A stretch of DNA of 64,000 nt from Paraconiothyrium sp. Pb-2020. Taxonomy: Eukaryota > Ascomycota > Dothideomycetes > Pleosporales > Didymosphaeriaceae. Numbering within the stretch: position 1 is the first letter of the stretch; each line of letters opens with the position of its first letter. Of the stretch, positions 41,379-52,546 are shown piece by piece. Location: positions 744,001-808,000 of the forward strand of contig JAJUBI010000005.1 of assembly GCA_022419385.1 (NCBI GenBank), read 5' to 3'. The notes under the pieces are model-generated. The model ran no database searches. It saw only the letters and a program-made list of their open reading frames with translations, and had not been told where the DNA came from. Position numbers and translations under genes: made by a program.

Positions 41379-42671
41379 ATGGACCTCAGCGGCGAGGCAT
41401 CGTCCAGGTTGCACGTTCAATCGATGGCTTACCAACATGAACCACTCAATTTGAGCAGAGCCCAGATTCGCTTGCTACGACTCTTTCCACCTAGAGGCAG
41501 CACTGTTACTGCTCAGGTCGCACATTTTGACTTCGACGAGGCTTCCCCAGAATATGGCCCAGCATATGAGGCCATCTCATATACTTGGGGTGAAGATGTC
41601 GATGGCCGCACCATTCAAATTGCAGGACGGCATTTGCCAGTGGGAGACAATCTCTATCGACTTCTGAACATCTTGCAGCACGGAGGTGGGGGTTGGCTAT
41701 GGATAGACCAGATCTGTATTGACCAGGCCAACCCCAAAGAACGTAATCATCAGGTCCGGATGATGCATCAAATATTCACAAGAGCTTTGGGTGTCATTGC
41801 ATGGCTGGGCGACACTGCTGATAACAGTGACATCGCAATGCAATGCATCGCTGACGCGGACGACCCCAATGGCTACCGTGCTTTCCCGCTACTGAAAGCA
41901 ACCCAGGCCGCATTGGTAGCCCTAGTACTAAGACCGTACTGGTCACGACTCTGGATACTGCAGGAGGTGATAGCAGCTAAGACAGTGCAACTGATGTGTG
42001 GCCGGAAAACAGTCGACTGGACTTACTTCGAGACATTCTTCGACTTTCATCATCGGTTTTGCGTCAATTATGCTCCTGCTTTTAGGAATGCGCACACTAT
42101 CGTCAGGGCGCGGTCTGAAACCGAGCCGAGGACACTGTTCACACTTCTCCTACGCTTCACTGATCGGGGTTGCAAGGACATGAGGGATAAAGTTTACGGA
42201 CTTATTGGGCTCGTCCCGTATGACGTCGATCTTGCCATTGACTATGAGAAGCCAATTGAGACGGTGCTTTTCGACGTGCTCAGAGCAATACATGGAGATC
42301 CTTACCATGACCATGCTTTTGAGAACTTTTCTTACGTGAGCGGGCTGTTCTACAACTTGATTGAAATTGCGCTTCACCTAAGGCGGAATCTTGGCGTCTT
42401 CTCCATCGAAGAGGAGGACCTGGTTGAAGATATATTGCGGAAAGCTGACCCTGCCTTGCTCCGTGAGGCAGGCAAATTAACTCAGATGGAACCGGAGTCT
42501 CCTGTGGAATTTATTTGCGAGCGACTACTCAGGAGTTCCTGGATCTGGGATATGCAAGGCGACATTGAGAGAGGTGGGGACTGGAACCGCTCGGAAACCC
42601 TTCCTTGTGACCCGACCGCTCTTATACCTGCATTGCCCAGGACAGATGAACCGGCTCAGAGACGCAGCTGA
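41379..42671 (+). CDS. HET-domain (heterokaryon incompatibility) protein
   Basis: Single exon, 430 residues from the ATG at 41379. HET domains trigger fungal cell death when incompatible individuals fuse. The three family motifs are visible: Y-E-A-I-S-Y-T-W-G; L-W-I-D-Q-I-C-I-D-Q-A-N with Q-V-R-M-M and V-I-A-W-L-G; and R-P-Y-W-S-R-L-W-I-L-Q-E-V. The next conserved block, D-M-R-D-K-V-Y-G-L-I-G-L, closes the domain. The C-terminal part has no recognisable partner domain. The extreme 3' end is uncertain: the frame ends in a basic tail at 42671, while a neighbouring frame stays open and protein-like to 42777, so a small intron or a missing base near 42550-42660 is possible. Confidence 0.9.
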   Translation: MDLSGEASSRLHVQSMAYQHEPLNLSRAQIRLLRLFPPRGSTVTAQVAHFDFDEASPEYGPAYEAISYTWGEDVDGRTIQIAGRHLPVGDNLYRLLNILQHGGGGWLWIDQICIDQANPKERNHQVRMMHQIFTRALGVIAWLGDTADNSDIAMQCIADADDPNGYRAFPLLKATQAALVALVLRPYWSRLWILQEVIAAKTVQLMCGRKTVDWTYFETFFDFHHRFCVNYAPAFRNAHTIVRARSETEPRTLFTLLLRFTDRGCKDMRDKVYGLIGLVPYDVDLAIDYEKPIETVLFDVLRAIHGDPYHDHAFENFSYVSGLFYNLIEIALHLRRNLGVFSIEEEDLVEDILRKADPALLREAGKLTQMEPESPVEFICERLLRSSWIWDMQGDIERGGDWNRSETLPCDPTALIPALPRTDEPAQRRS

Positions 42672-43102
42672 ATTCCGTGAGAACCGTGTAAGAAACGCGC
42701 ACTATGCTGATACGGATCGAGGGAAGACGCTTGTGTTGACTCTGCATAAGTCTTCTTCCAGCAATCAGCCGCAATAGACACCAAGTTCGAGAGTGTCCTA
42801 CTACTTTTATTTGGAGGCATAACACAGGGAAAAGAGCAAAGGCACGTGTCGTGGCGTGTTCAAAATTGCACTACGCGTAAGACATCTGCACTCATGACAC
42901 CCTGGATACCTAAAGGCAACAGATGGGGTGACCACTGGAGGCGTCACGCCGCAAATCTCTACGCCTAGTTTTGTACTATTTCCTCTGGAATTGACGAACA
43001 GCTTTTGCACCAGGTCTAAGTACACCAGACTACCTCATCGATCAGTCATCGCCTACCTCCAAGACCACCTCTGCACCCTCACTTTGCCCATGCCCCACTC
43101 AG
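42672..43102. other. Intergenic, convergent
   Basis: 431 bases between the HET gene (+) and the DPBB gene (-). The first 100 bases may still code (see HET entry). Nothing else seen. Confidence 0.45.
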
Positions 43103-43648
43103 TCACCCAATAATCTCCCATTTCGCTCCATGCACATTATCCGCGCATGTCTTCCCGCCCACCCGATGCCACGGGGCCTCGAATAGGTCCAGACTGAACG
43201 CACCCCCAACACTGCAACCTGGGCACTTATCCACAATGACCGCCGTCGCTGTCCGCCCATCTGGATTCGTCAACCTGACCTTCTTCCCGCAGTAGCTCCC
43301 CCAATTCGGCACGTTGGCGTCGATGGAGACCATCCAGGAGTCCGGGTCGTTCTCGAGGAACCGTGAGTCAGGCCCTGCGGAGGCGCAAGCGCCGTAATTG
43401 TTCTTGATGCGAGTGAAAGGGTAGTTTTCGACAGCGGAGAAGCGGACGTTGGTGTGAGTTTCGCCGAAGAAACCAGCTTTGATGAGGGTTGTTGTGGCGG
43501 TGAGATTGGCGAGGGGCGGTGGGGGATGACCTGATCGGGGGATAGGTGAGCGGTCGGTAAGGGGTGGTGGGTTTCCATGCTGGGTAAGGGGTTTGGCGGT
43601 GACGAAGAGGGCCGGAAGCGAGACGAGGGCTACGAGGATGGAGCGCAT
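43103..43648 (-). CDS. Small secreted double-psi beta-barrel (RlpA/expansin-like) protein
   Basis: Single exon, 181 residues. A signal peptide (M-R-S-I-L-V-A-L-V-S-L-P-A-L-F-V-T-A) is followed by a Pro-rich linker and a double-psi beta-barrel: G-A-C-A, S-Y-C-G-K-K-V-R-L-T-N, and the hallmark V-I-V-D-K-C-P-G-C followed by the acidic residue in L-D-L. Proteins of this size in fungi include plant-interaction effectors and wall-loosening-like proteins; enzyme activity is not established for most. The fold is clear, the role is not. Confidence 0.88.
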   Translation of the reverse strand: MRSILVALVSLPALFVTAKPLTQHGNPPPLTDRSPIPRSGHPPPPLANLTATTTLIKAGFFGETHTNVRFSAVENYPFTRIKNNYGACASAGPDSRFLENDPDSWMVSIDANVPNWGSYCGKKVRLTNPDGRTATAVIVDKCPGCSVGGAFSLDLFEAPWHRVGGKTCADNVHGAKWEIIG

Positions 43649-45357
43649 TGTCGAAGAGGGAGAATTGGATGTGGAGTCGCTGGAAGGGTCGTGAAAAGGA
43701 CGAGGTCTGCATATTGATTAGAGGCGAAGTCACCCAGGATACAGCATACGTACGATTATCTGTGAGAGATGCTGGCGAGCTCAGTTGTCGATTGAGATGA
43801 TTAACAAGATCGTATCATGGGGGTTGGAAGCAAGAACAATTGGAGACAGTGGACTCGAGGACTGATCTCTTAGGTGTCGAGGCACTTGAGGGCTATAGGT
43901 TACGTATTCATGTCATCCTGACGCATCCAACAGGAGGCCCACGAGGACCCCGGCCGCGACTTCCCTCCACGCGCGCACTGTCAGCCGGCAGAGAGCAATC
44001 GCACCAGACAGTCGACTGCAAAGTGAGCAAGTAGATAAATACCGGCGTGCTACCGAAAGACGATGCACGAACGAGGCATCCACAGCCGAGCAAATATACG
44101 ATCAACTTCAGGCTCGACATCGAGAGTGCGGCTTAATGGCGGCGCGAGGATAGCACACGGCCGCAGGAGTCGAAGCCGAAGTCGACAATGATGCCTTCGA
44201 CGCGAAGCTGGCGAACGTTCCTCTCTAAGTCACGACGATGACCCAAATTTCCGGACGTGTTGATAGCAAACGCACTGAGCCGCAAGTCAATCAATGTGTA
44301 GAAAACTCTAGAGGTACAACATAAAATTTTTGTACTTGAAAGAGCGCTCAAAAGGGAACTGTTTACGAGGCAGAATATAGGGTAAGAGAGTATTTAATAA
44401 CGAGTGGCTACATCGATCAAGGGCGACAGAACAATCCGACTATTGCTATGATAGTGACCGTCTTGGTGTACAGAAGAGACGTTGACGCAGGTCAAGGCGA
44501 GCTCAGGTCGCTCCTTCCCCGCGAAGCTTGACTTCAGCAACAACAAAAACAGCTACCCGCCGTGACGAACTAGACACGAAGCAGCGCCTTAGACGAAAGG
44601 GCGTCAGTAGAAGAAGCAGAGCACTATACCAACCAGCGCTAACCTACATAGATTCTTCACCCACGAGCCCAGAAGCCTCTTCCTCAACGCCGCAGCCTCG
44701 CCGCGAGCATCAATGAAAAGCAAAGCAAAGTCCAAGACGGCTTGAAGGACCAGCAAAAATTATCCCTACCAGGGCACCTTGCGGCACACTGGAGCCGCAC
44801 CCACTCCGCGCCGTGCAATGCAGGCGGATGCGACCACCTGCCCGGATGCTTGAGCTCAGGCAGGTTAAAGAAGGTAAGTATGGAGAATCAGAAAGAGCAC
44901 GAGGGAGGGAGGGTTTATATAGTCCTGGGGCACCAGGAAGGTGCCAAGGCGCTAGAGGTCACGTGCGGGTAGGTGCCTTGGACTGGGTTGAGGGTGAGTG
45001 ACCAGGTGAAGGTAGGGAGGGCTGGGGTGGTAGGTGAGTGGGGGGAGAATGGATTGGTCTTGCGAGGCTACGCGAAAAGAATCAGATGCAACATCAGCGA
45101 AAGTGGGAACATCGATAATGGGCATTCAGGTATTGATTGTATTGGTATCGTTTGTTTTTTAATGTCTGCAAAGAGAGCGTACTCAAGTAGCAGCTCAGCA
45201 TAGCATATGCGCTACTACCTGTCTGCAAGCGGCCTGGTGCAGGTGTAAATCCGCTCCTGTCCAGTTGTGCTCCCCATAGCATTCTTTGCCGGTACTGGAC
45301 TATTGATATGTGGTCCATACGCATCTAATAAAAACCGCTGTCACGTCGGCGCTTCAC
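43649..45357. other. Long intergenic region
   Basis: 1.7 kb without a convincing gene. A 70-codon minus-strand frame at 43908-44120 starts with a signal-peptide-like sequence but has nothing else to support it. Confidence 0.4.
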
Positions 45358-47845
45358 CTATTGGCGCGCGATCAGCCAGTCGTTCGCCTCAGCCCACTGC
45401 CTCTTCTCCGACTCCTTGAGCGCACTGCCCGAATTTTTCACTCCGTCATAAACGGCGTCCCATAGTTGACCAGCCGTGTGAAGATCCCCAATAAGATCCA
45501 GAGCTTGTGGGAAGTAGCGGTTAGCTGCAGTCTCACGTACGCGCTCCTTGGTGTTGGTAGATGTGGGGTCGTTGTCCGTGTACAGCTCGTCGAGGTACGA
45601 CTTCACGGCAATGCTGAGGGCGCAGTTGTTCGGCAAGAGGAACGGCAATCTGCGTGTGTTAGCAAAATCCCACATGATATCGGCTAATCAACTCACTTCA
45701 TGGCAATCTCCGAAAGATTCGTTAGGTCACGCTTAGCAAAGGCACCCATGAACATATGCGTTGCAGCAACCTCTATCAGATCACGTAGAGTCTGTCGGAC
45801 CAGGTTGACAATGGAGCCGTACGCTAGCAGGTGCTGGCTAAGAGGGCCTGTAAACCCAATAGCCTTGTGCTGGAGGTTACCAAGCCCTGCTACACGTGAC
45901 ACCAGGAGGTTGAATTGTCTGTCCCGTGCTGGACGCTGTTAGTCATACATCTTCGAGGCGGACACAGATACGTACTTTCGCCACGCATCGGAGCGCCGTT
46001 GTAAGGGAACATATCAAGGTCCCAATTGAGAACCCCGAGGCGGATCAGTTCGATCGCAACAACTACAGCCTCTTCCAATTCTGACTTGCCCTTCAGTGCA
46101 GATATGGCAGTCTTCAACACCTTGCCCCACGCGGTAAGGTTGTGATTGTGGTCGATGTATTCTCGTAGTGCGAGGAACCGCCAGATGGAGTTGTACAGAA
46201 TCTCATCGGTTGTGCCCAGCGGCTGCGAAGAATTAGCGGGGTTCGACCATCGCTGGAATCGGCTTACATTGTTGACATCCTTCTTCGACACTGACTTCGT
46301 AACGAAGTCGGGTCTCCGAGCGCTAGAATCGCAGAGCCGAGACGACCAGCCCCCTGGACATGTCAGTGACAGAGTACCTTGACTGGAATAGCACCATGCA
46401 TACCTCGAACTGAGCCACAACATCCTTAAAGTTGGCTTCTTTCACGTTCCAAGTGTCCACGCTCTTACGCCATTCCGGTAGACCGTTCATGCTGATGGTA
46501 GTTACTTGGTGCTTCCCGGTCTGGTCCACCTTGAACCAACACTTCAGATCGATGTCCTTATGCTGATACCAATTATGAAGTGAAGAAGACAGCAAATTGA
46601 TGGCGGTAGTGCGTAGTGGAGTGAGCTTGGTGCTGACTAGATCCTGGTATGCAGCGCCGTCACCACCGTCAATGGGCGGTGCCTCCACGATCTCACTGGC
46701 CGCGCGCCAGCTGAGGACACGCGAGTTGATCAAGCCCCGCGACATGTAGTAGAAGACCTCATCAGGTAACCGTTGCCCTATGAACTCGTGGGAATCGTTT
46801 GGAAGCTGACCCTCTAGCAAAGGTTGGATCTTCCCGTCAGTCGTGAGGACGGGATGATGCTTTACAGCTAGGCGAGCCCTGCGGTACCTGTCCACGTAGT
46901 TCGTCCGCTGAAAAATTGGATCATCCCGGTTGCTCAACACTACCGCATGGCCGGTCCTACCATGGCTCATGATCATTTCAATAGCCCCACTGATTTTGGA
47001 TGCCTTGTTCCTATTGTTGGGTCCATCCAAGTTGGGTAATGTGGGTAGGAAGTGAGTACCAGCGAGTAGGCAGGCATCTACGAAGGTCTCGTCCGCGATC
47101 TCGGCGTTTTGGACGTATTTTCTCAAATCAGCGACGCATTTTCCGCGCTTTATCCACTTGAATAGCCCCTCTTCGAGATCCCAGGAGGTGATGACTCGGT
47201 CGCAGTCGAACAGGAGCACTTCAGACGATCCGGAAATAGCTTGGACTTTGTCTTCCCTCTCAAGGTACGATAGCTACTTGGTGTTAATGCAGAGATGGTA
47301 GCAGATATAGTTTGCACTTACCTGAGCCCATGCACTGTACGGTGCGACTAGGAAAGCAATCTTCTTATCCGTCAAGAGGGACTGAAGCGCACCGAAGAGG
47401 TCTTCTGGGGTGACATATGCTGCTCATTATCAGTGTCTGTCCATAGGCATGCAGGTACGGTAGACGTACGTGACTCTCCGAATCTCTGCACTGACTTCTC
47501 TGCCTCGTGGCTGTCGTATAGATGCCACGCTGCCGCATTGACTGCCGCACCTTCCTGCCTTGAACGGAATGGGTCGTCCGGCTTTGCGATGTCAAGCCCA
47601 CTAAATACGAAGAATGGCTCAATCTGGAACTGCGCAAACTTGTTGAGGTCCTCCTCGATGTGCTGCCAAAAGCCTAGCGGCAGGCCTCCCAATGCAGGTA
47701 CAAGCGGTTCTGAGATGCGGGGGCGATTGAGAAGGCGGTGGTCGAGATAATGGGCTGCTTCGATACCGACGCGAAGTCCGCGCAGGTCATCGAGCTGCGA
47801 CGCTTCGCCGATTGTGTTATTCCATGTCTGGAAATCGCGAATCAT
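45358..47845 (-). CDS. MKT1: Post-transcriptional regulator MKT1 (frame broken by one base)
   Basis: Exons, in coding order, 47845-47470, 47419-47322, 47273-46404, 46353-46268, 46222-45976, 45928-45697 and 45649-45358; introns of 45-50 bases; about 733 residues if the break is ignored. Mkt1 is a cytosolic protein with a catalytically dead XPG-nuclease fold that, with Pbp1, controls translation of certain mRNAs in yeast. N-terminal marks: L-R-V-G-I-E-A-A-H-Y-L, P-A-L-G-G-L-P-L, F-V-F-S-G-L-D, A-W-x-L-Y-D. C-terminal marks: W-R-F-L-A-L-R-E-Y-I, A-P-M-R-G, A-V-K-S-Y-L-D-E-L and A-E-A-N-D-W-L. At 46310-46311 one C appears to be missing: the frame coding A-G-R-L-G-S-A-I-L-A-L-G-D-P must shift to continue D-F-V-T-K-S-V-S-K-K-D. 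The 45-base intron at 46223-46267 is stopless and in frame. Confidence 0.92.
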
Positions 47846-48365
47846 GTTGCGCGGTGCGGAGAGGGCGCGGAGGTTTCGTCAATGTGCGCGGGAGGCTAGT
47901 GGAGCGGTGTGCCCCATGCAAAGGAGGATAACTGTTGGAATGCGAGAGATATATCTCAAGCCAGCGAGGGTGCAGAGAGGAAAGTGCGAAAGGCGGTAGT
48001 TTTGCAAGTTAATGTGGTCGTGAGACCCTGGAGCTTCCAAACAATTGAGCTTCCAACACTACCCGCCTGGACCGTGCGGAAAGCCTAACTGAAAGCACTC
48101 AGGTACGGCGGAACCCCTCCATTGGCCAATCTGTATTACACAGATTTGCAAGTGGCGCTTGGTGTTCATCACTTCATGATCCAAGCTGTTTTTCAAGAGC
48201 CACTTATTGATCATTCGCACTATAAAGGCTATGCTACTTGATCTCATCTTCTAGTTCGCGTGACCAGTCTCGGAAAGAAGCATCTCACCCGCGTACTTTC
48301 TTATCTATAACTTCATCCTATCATCACGATTTCCTAAACTACTCACCCACCCACCGATACTCATA
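47846..48365. other. Intergenic between divergent genes
   Basis: 520 bases between MKT1 (-) and the second 2OG oxygenase (+); a likely two-way promoter. No specific site identified. Confidence 0.5.
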
Positions 48366-49542
48366 ATGCCACCTTCTGAAGCAAATGATGCGCATATACC
48401 CATAATCGACATCTCCAAACCCTCACCAGAAGTTGCTCAGCAAGTGCTTGACGCCGCATCAACGCATGGCTTCCTCTTCGTCCAGCAGGACGACTCGTTA
48501 CTTCCGAAAGAAGATGTCAACACCATGTTCAAACTTGTCCGTCGCCCTCTCGCCCTTTCTTTCCCCCTCTAACATGCCAAGTCCTCACAATTCTTCCATC
48601 AACCCACCGCCCAAAAGTCCACCCACGCTATTCACTCTGAAGCCGCCGGCGGTAAGTAAACCCCGGCTGCGAAGCAAACATGTTTTAGACATCGATACAA
48701 AAAGCTCATCCTATCGTTTGTCTTAGACTAACTTTACATCTCCGCGCCTAGGCACAAACCGTGGCTGGGTCACCATGGCCGGTGAAGCCCTGGACCCCTC
48801 CCACCCAGGCGACCCAAAAGAAGCATTCAACATCTCGCCTCCGCACCCTCATCTCCAACCCCTACCCTCCCCACTTTCAGATTCCTCTCGCGAGATCCGC
48901 AAGTTCCTAAACTCCTGCCATGCAATCTGTACAAGAATTCTCACGTTGCTGGGTACCGCTTTGGAGATTAGAGAAGAGGACGGAGGCGAGAAATGGTTCG
49001 CAGACCGACACGACGAGTCGCGAGGTCCATCGGGCACCATCTTCCGCATGCTATACTATCCGAAGACGAATGCAGACGGCACGTCTGAGTCTATCCGTGC
49101 GGGCGCGCACTCCGACTACGGGAGTATAACGCTTCTCTTTCGACTGCCTGGTCAGCCCGGTCTCGAGATCCTGAAACCAGATCAAAACTGGGCGCCTGTA
49201 CCTGTGAACCCGGCTTCTTCCTCTAGCCCGCCTATCCTTGTGAACATTGGGGATCTGTTGAGCTTTTGGACGAACGGCATGTTGAAGAGTACGGTGCATC
49301 GCGTGACGTTCAGCGGGGGCGAGGAGCGGTATAGTATGGCGTATTTCTGTCATCCGTTGGATGGTGCGAGGCTGGAGGCTGTGCCGAGCAAGATCATTGA
49401 AGCGTTTGGAAGCAAAGGAGCAGAAGAACTGAAGAGCCAGAGGGAGAGGTTGGGGCTGGGTGGAAGTGGAGGAGGCGAAGTGTTGACGGCGAAGGAGCAT
49501 TTGGATCGGAGGTTAAAGGTTACGTATGGGCTCAAAGATTGA
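48366..49542 (+). CDS. 2-oxoglutarate/Fe(II)-dependent oxygenase, DIOX_N type (copy 2)
   Basis: Exons 48366-48536, 48582-48651 and 48752-49542; introns of 45 bases (GTCCGT...AAG, branch CTAAC) and 100 bases; 343 residues. The N-terminus I-P-I-I-D-I-S and T-H-G-F-L-F-V are the DIOX_N start. The splices give Q-F-F-H-Q-P-T-A-Q-K followed by G-T-N-R-G-W-V-T-M-A-G-E, a typical loop of this family. Iron ligands: H200 and D202 in G-A-H-S-D-Y-G-S and H263 in S-T-V-H-R-V; the 2-oxoglutarate Arg is in E-R-Y-S-M-A-Y-F. It is not especially close to copy 1 at 23462, so the two are family members rather than a recent duplicate. Substrate unknown. Confidence 0.93.
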
Positions 49543-49818
49543 TGGGAAAGCCCAAGTATGGCACTGGTAGCAAGGCATGGGCATCTTGCATGCTCAGGAC
49601 TCGATGATAATGGTACATTATAGCAGCAAAAGAGTTCTCGAAAAGTGGTGTGTATATGCTATTCGAAAGAGTGACGGTTTCATTTGCGGTCAACATATCT
49701 GAACGCCTCGCTATGCAGTGTGCACAAACGCCGTTGCTATGCCTCGTTCTGATTCCCAAAAACAGATTCGTGCTAGTCGAAAAGCAGATATATTTCTCCC
49801 GACGTGAAGTTCTCCATA

Positions 49819-52546
49819 TCATCCCCTTCTCTTTCTGGTTGACCTACCAATTCCTAGCGAAGTCTCACTCACCGCATCTTTCACCACTCTTGTCTCTTGA
49901 ATGATAGGAGTGTCACCTGTAACGTTCCCTCCAATCGCCCGAATCATCTTCTCCCTCGCCCTCTGCGCCCCGGGAGAGTCCCACCCAAGCATCTGACTCG
50001 GCTCCGGCGGCTTGAAAGCATCGAGCACATGACCGTCCTCCTCACCCATCTCCTCCTCTTCGACAACCCTGGAAGCCGAAGATTGTCGGGAGAATACGTC
50101 ATCGGCAGTCGATGTGTTCGAGCGCCCAGACTGCGCACGACCTAACGGACGCCGTCTTCGTCGGCCCGTCTCATCTTCCTTTTCCACAGGGATAGAAGTT
50201 TTCCGTGTGGCGAGCAGCTTCGACATGATGTCGGAATAGTCTTTCTCCGGGGGTGCGATCGGCGCCGCGGATAGAGTCTCCATCGAAGGTTCGGTATCGG
50301 GCGGGATGACGGAATCTGGAGATGGCTGTCTGACGGGCCTAGTGCTCCGCTGTGCCGGCGCCGGTTTGGTGGGCGGGTCAGCTAGTTTGGAAAACGTAGC
50401 TGAATCGGTGGATGAAGTTGAGGGCTTCCGTGGAGAGTTCACGCTGGGGTCGACATCCTGTAGAGGGAGGGAGGCTGTGCCATCGTAGAACCCGGGGAGT
50501 TGCGCGTCTTGTTCAAATCTTAGGCTAGATTGTTTAGATTGAGTATTAGTCGTGTTTACATTGGTGGAAGAGCCAGTAGTCGAAGGAGATGGAGGTCTGG
50601 ATGCTGACAGCTCCAGCGCTCCTGGACGACGTGAACTGCCTCGACCGTTAGAAGAAGGCTTGGCTTTCTGAGCTTTCTTTTCTTGGAGCTTGATACTATC
50701 TTCCTTGGATAGAGGCGCAGTGGGCACATCTTTGTTCGAAGAATCGTTCGCCCTCCGTCTGGGCTTTTGTGAGTGCGATGTAACGGTACTGAGCAAGTAT
50801 GCGTCGAAGGGATGAACCTCGCTGCTGGTCATGCAATCCCATAGCCAATTCGCATGCACTACAGGTATACCTTTGTCAGCTGCATACCTGACTTTCTCAG
50901 GATTCGGCTTGTCGTGGCGGCAGACCAAGACCGATATTTTTGGTGATAGTATTTCGTCATAGGTTGCGCCTACCACAATTAGCCGCGATCATGAGATAGA
51001 CGGTACTGATATCCGCACCGAACAACGCCACCGCCTTCGTGACATGCAACAACTCAATCCCCGCAAAGCCGGTACAGTTGATCGTAAGACCATCCAGTCC
51101 TGCGTATATTAGCGCACCAACACATCATCAGATCGGACTCAACGAACCATTAGTGCTGAGCTTATCGAAAGGCTTACACAGAACGCAGTCTGTGGGGTCC
51201 ACTAGGCATTTACCGTGGAGACAACGCTCGACCCACCAGTTGGTCACTACAGACATGGCTCCGGCAGCTTCCGGCAGCGATGTGAGGTCAGGTTGAACAT
51301 CGTGAGGGACTACTAAGAAGCCATCTCCGAGGTCTTCCGCGGCGAACTTGTCCAATTCAGCATCATCACAGATAACTACAGCTCCGTTGCTGTCTAGATG
51401 CTCTCGTAGGATGCTGGTCTGCTCTGAGTAAGCGCCTGTTACCACTGCCGCTAATTGGTCAGCTACATACCATATATGCTTATCGAAGCCGCGTAGGTAC
51501 ACTACTCTGCCTGCGAATATGCCATCATGGTCGTCTGAGAAGGGCCCGCGAGGGCGGGATGCACGGCCCTTGCTCGGTTGAAGATCAACGCGTGTTTCGA
51601 CCACCGTCGTCGCGCTGCGGTCATTTTCGGGCTGCGGCTCTGGCTGAGCGATATTATCTTCAGTCCAATCATCGCCGTTGTCTGGCCTCTTCTCTACGCC
51701 CCCAGCGGTGATCCCAGCCCATAGAGCTTCGGTCTGTCCACTCAAGCGGGTACTTGCAGCACGTCGCAGCTTTCGTCGTGAAGGATTGAGAACGGGCTCG
51801 GCTTGCTCAGCAGCTCGCATGCGCTTCCCAAGCATAGGTGAAGTACTCCTACGTCGGTCCCACGCTCCTAGACCCCGCTCTTCTACCGCCATTGTAGGAT
51901 GATAGTAGGCCTCATCCAGAGTCATGCCACGTTCGCGGCTCTGCTCAAACCATTCCCACGTGACAATCTTCATACGCCAGTTGACGGCGTGCTCGTACTT
52001 GCTTCCCGATGGATTAGCCGCAATGAGATGTGTGACCGCCTTTGTCAGATCACCGTGGTATTCAGCGCCATTTCTTGTAACGGTCTCCTGTATATATTTG
52101 CGCTGTTCGGCTGTCCGCGATCAGCATATGAATCTCTGGTGGAGTTTGCGATCGTACGGTTGTCGAAGCCTGTGAGGCATATCTTTAGGCCGTAGAAGGT
52201 TGGTAATCTCCATTGCTCCTCAAGCTCGGATGTGACTACATCCTCGCCTTCCATCCAGACCTTCTGTACCGCATGTATCCATTCTGGAAACAGGACCTTG
52301 ACGTCTTCGCGTGCCTTCGCAACATATCGATACTTGGCGCTGTTCGTGTTGCCAACTATGAGATGGGTGACGTCTGAGGTGAGGTCGAGTTTGACTTGTG
52401 CGCCCATCTGCGCGCCAACGACTGAGAGCTCCGTCTGTCGCGCTGCATTAGTGACAGCAATGCGACTCGAGCAGGTTGGGAGGAATGCGTACGCGCTGCT
52501 CTGGGGCTACGGATGTGAAGCACAGAATGGCCCCGGCGAGGGGCAT
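49819..52546 (-). CDS. dpb11: BRCT-repeat checkpoint/replication protein, Dpb11/Rad4/TopBP1 family
   Basis: Exons, in coding order, 52546-52493, 52434-52158, 52110-51148, 51099-51019 and 50969-49819; introns of 58, 47, 48 and 49 bases; 841 residues. The family couples CDK-phosphorylated Sld2/Sld3 to replication initiation and activates the ATR/Mec1 checkpoint in the nucleus. Four BRCT units are visible: L-A-G-A-I-L-C-F-T-S-V with D-V-T-H-L-I-V-G; L-K-I-C-L-T-G-F with A-V-T-H-L-I-A-A and W-E-W-F-E-Q-S; a third from F-A-G-R-V-V-Y-L-R-G-F to W-W-V-E-R-C-L; and a fourth from G-L-T-I-N-C-T-G-F to A-N-W-L-W-D-C. The C-terminal part is disordered and basic (R-R-R-R-R-P-L-G-R-A). The donor at 51018 was chosen because it gives L-F-G-A-T-Y-D-E. 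The exact N-terminal Met is tentative. Confidence 0.92.

Noticed and set aside
43908..44120. 70-codon minus-strand frame with signal-peptide-like start
   Set aside because: Only the first 19 residues look like a secretion signal; the rest is low-complexity with few cysteines and no splice partner. Kept only as a weak candidate.
50970..51006. 37-base intron alternative in dpb11 (donor at 51006)
   Set aside because: The donor at 51018 gives a 49-base intron and the BRCT-typical G-A-T-Y-D-E sequence.
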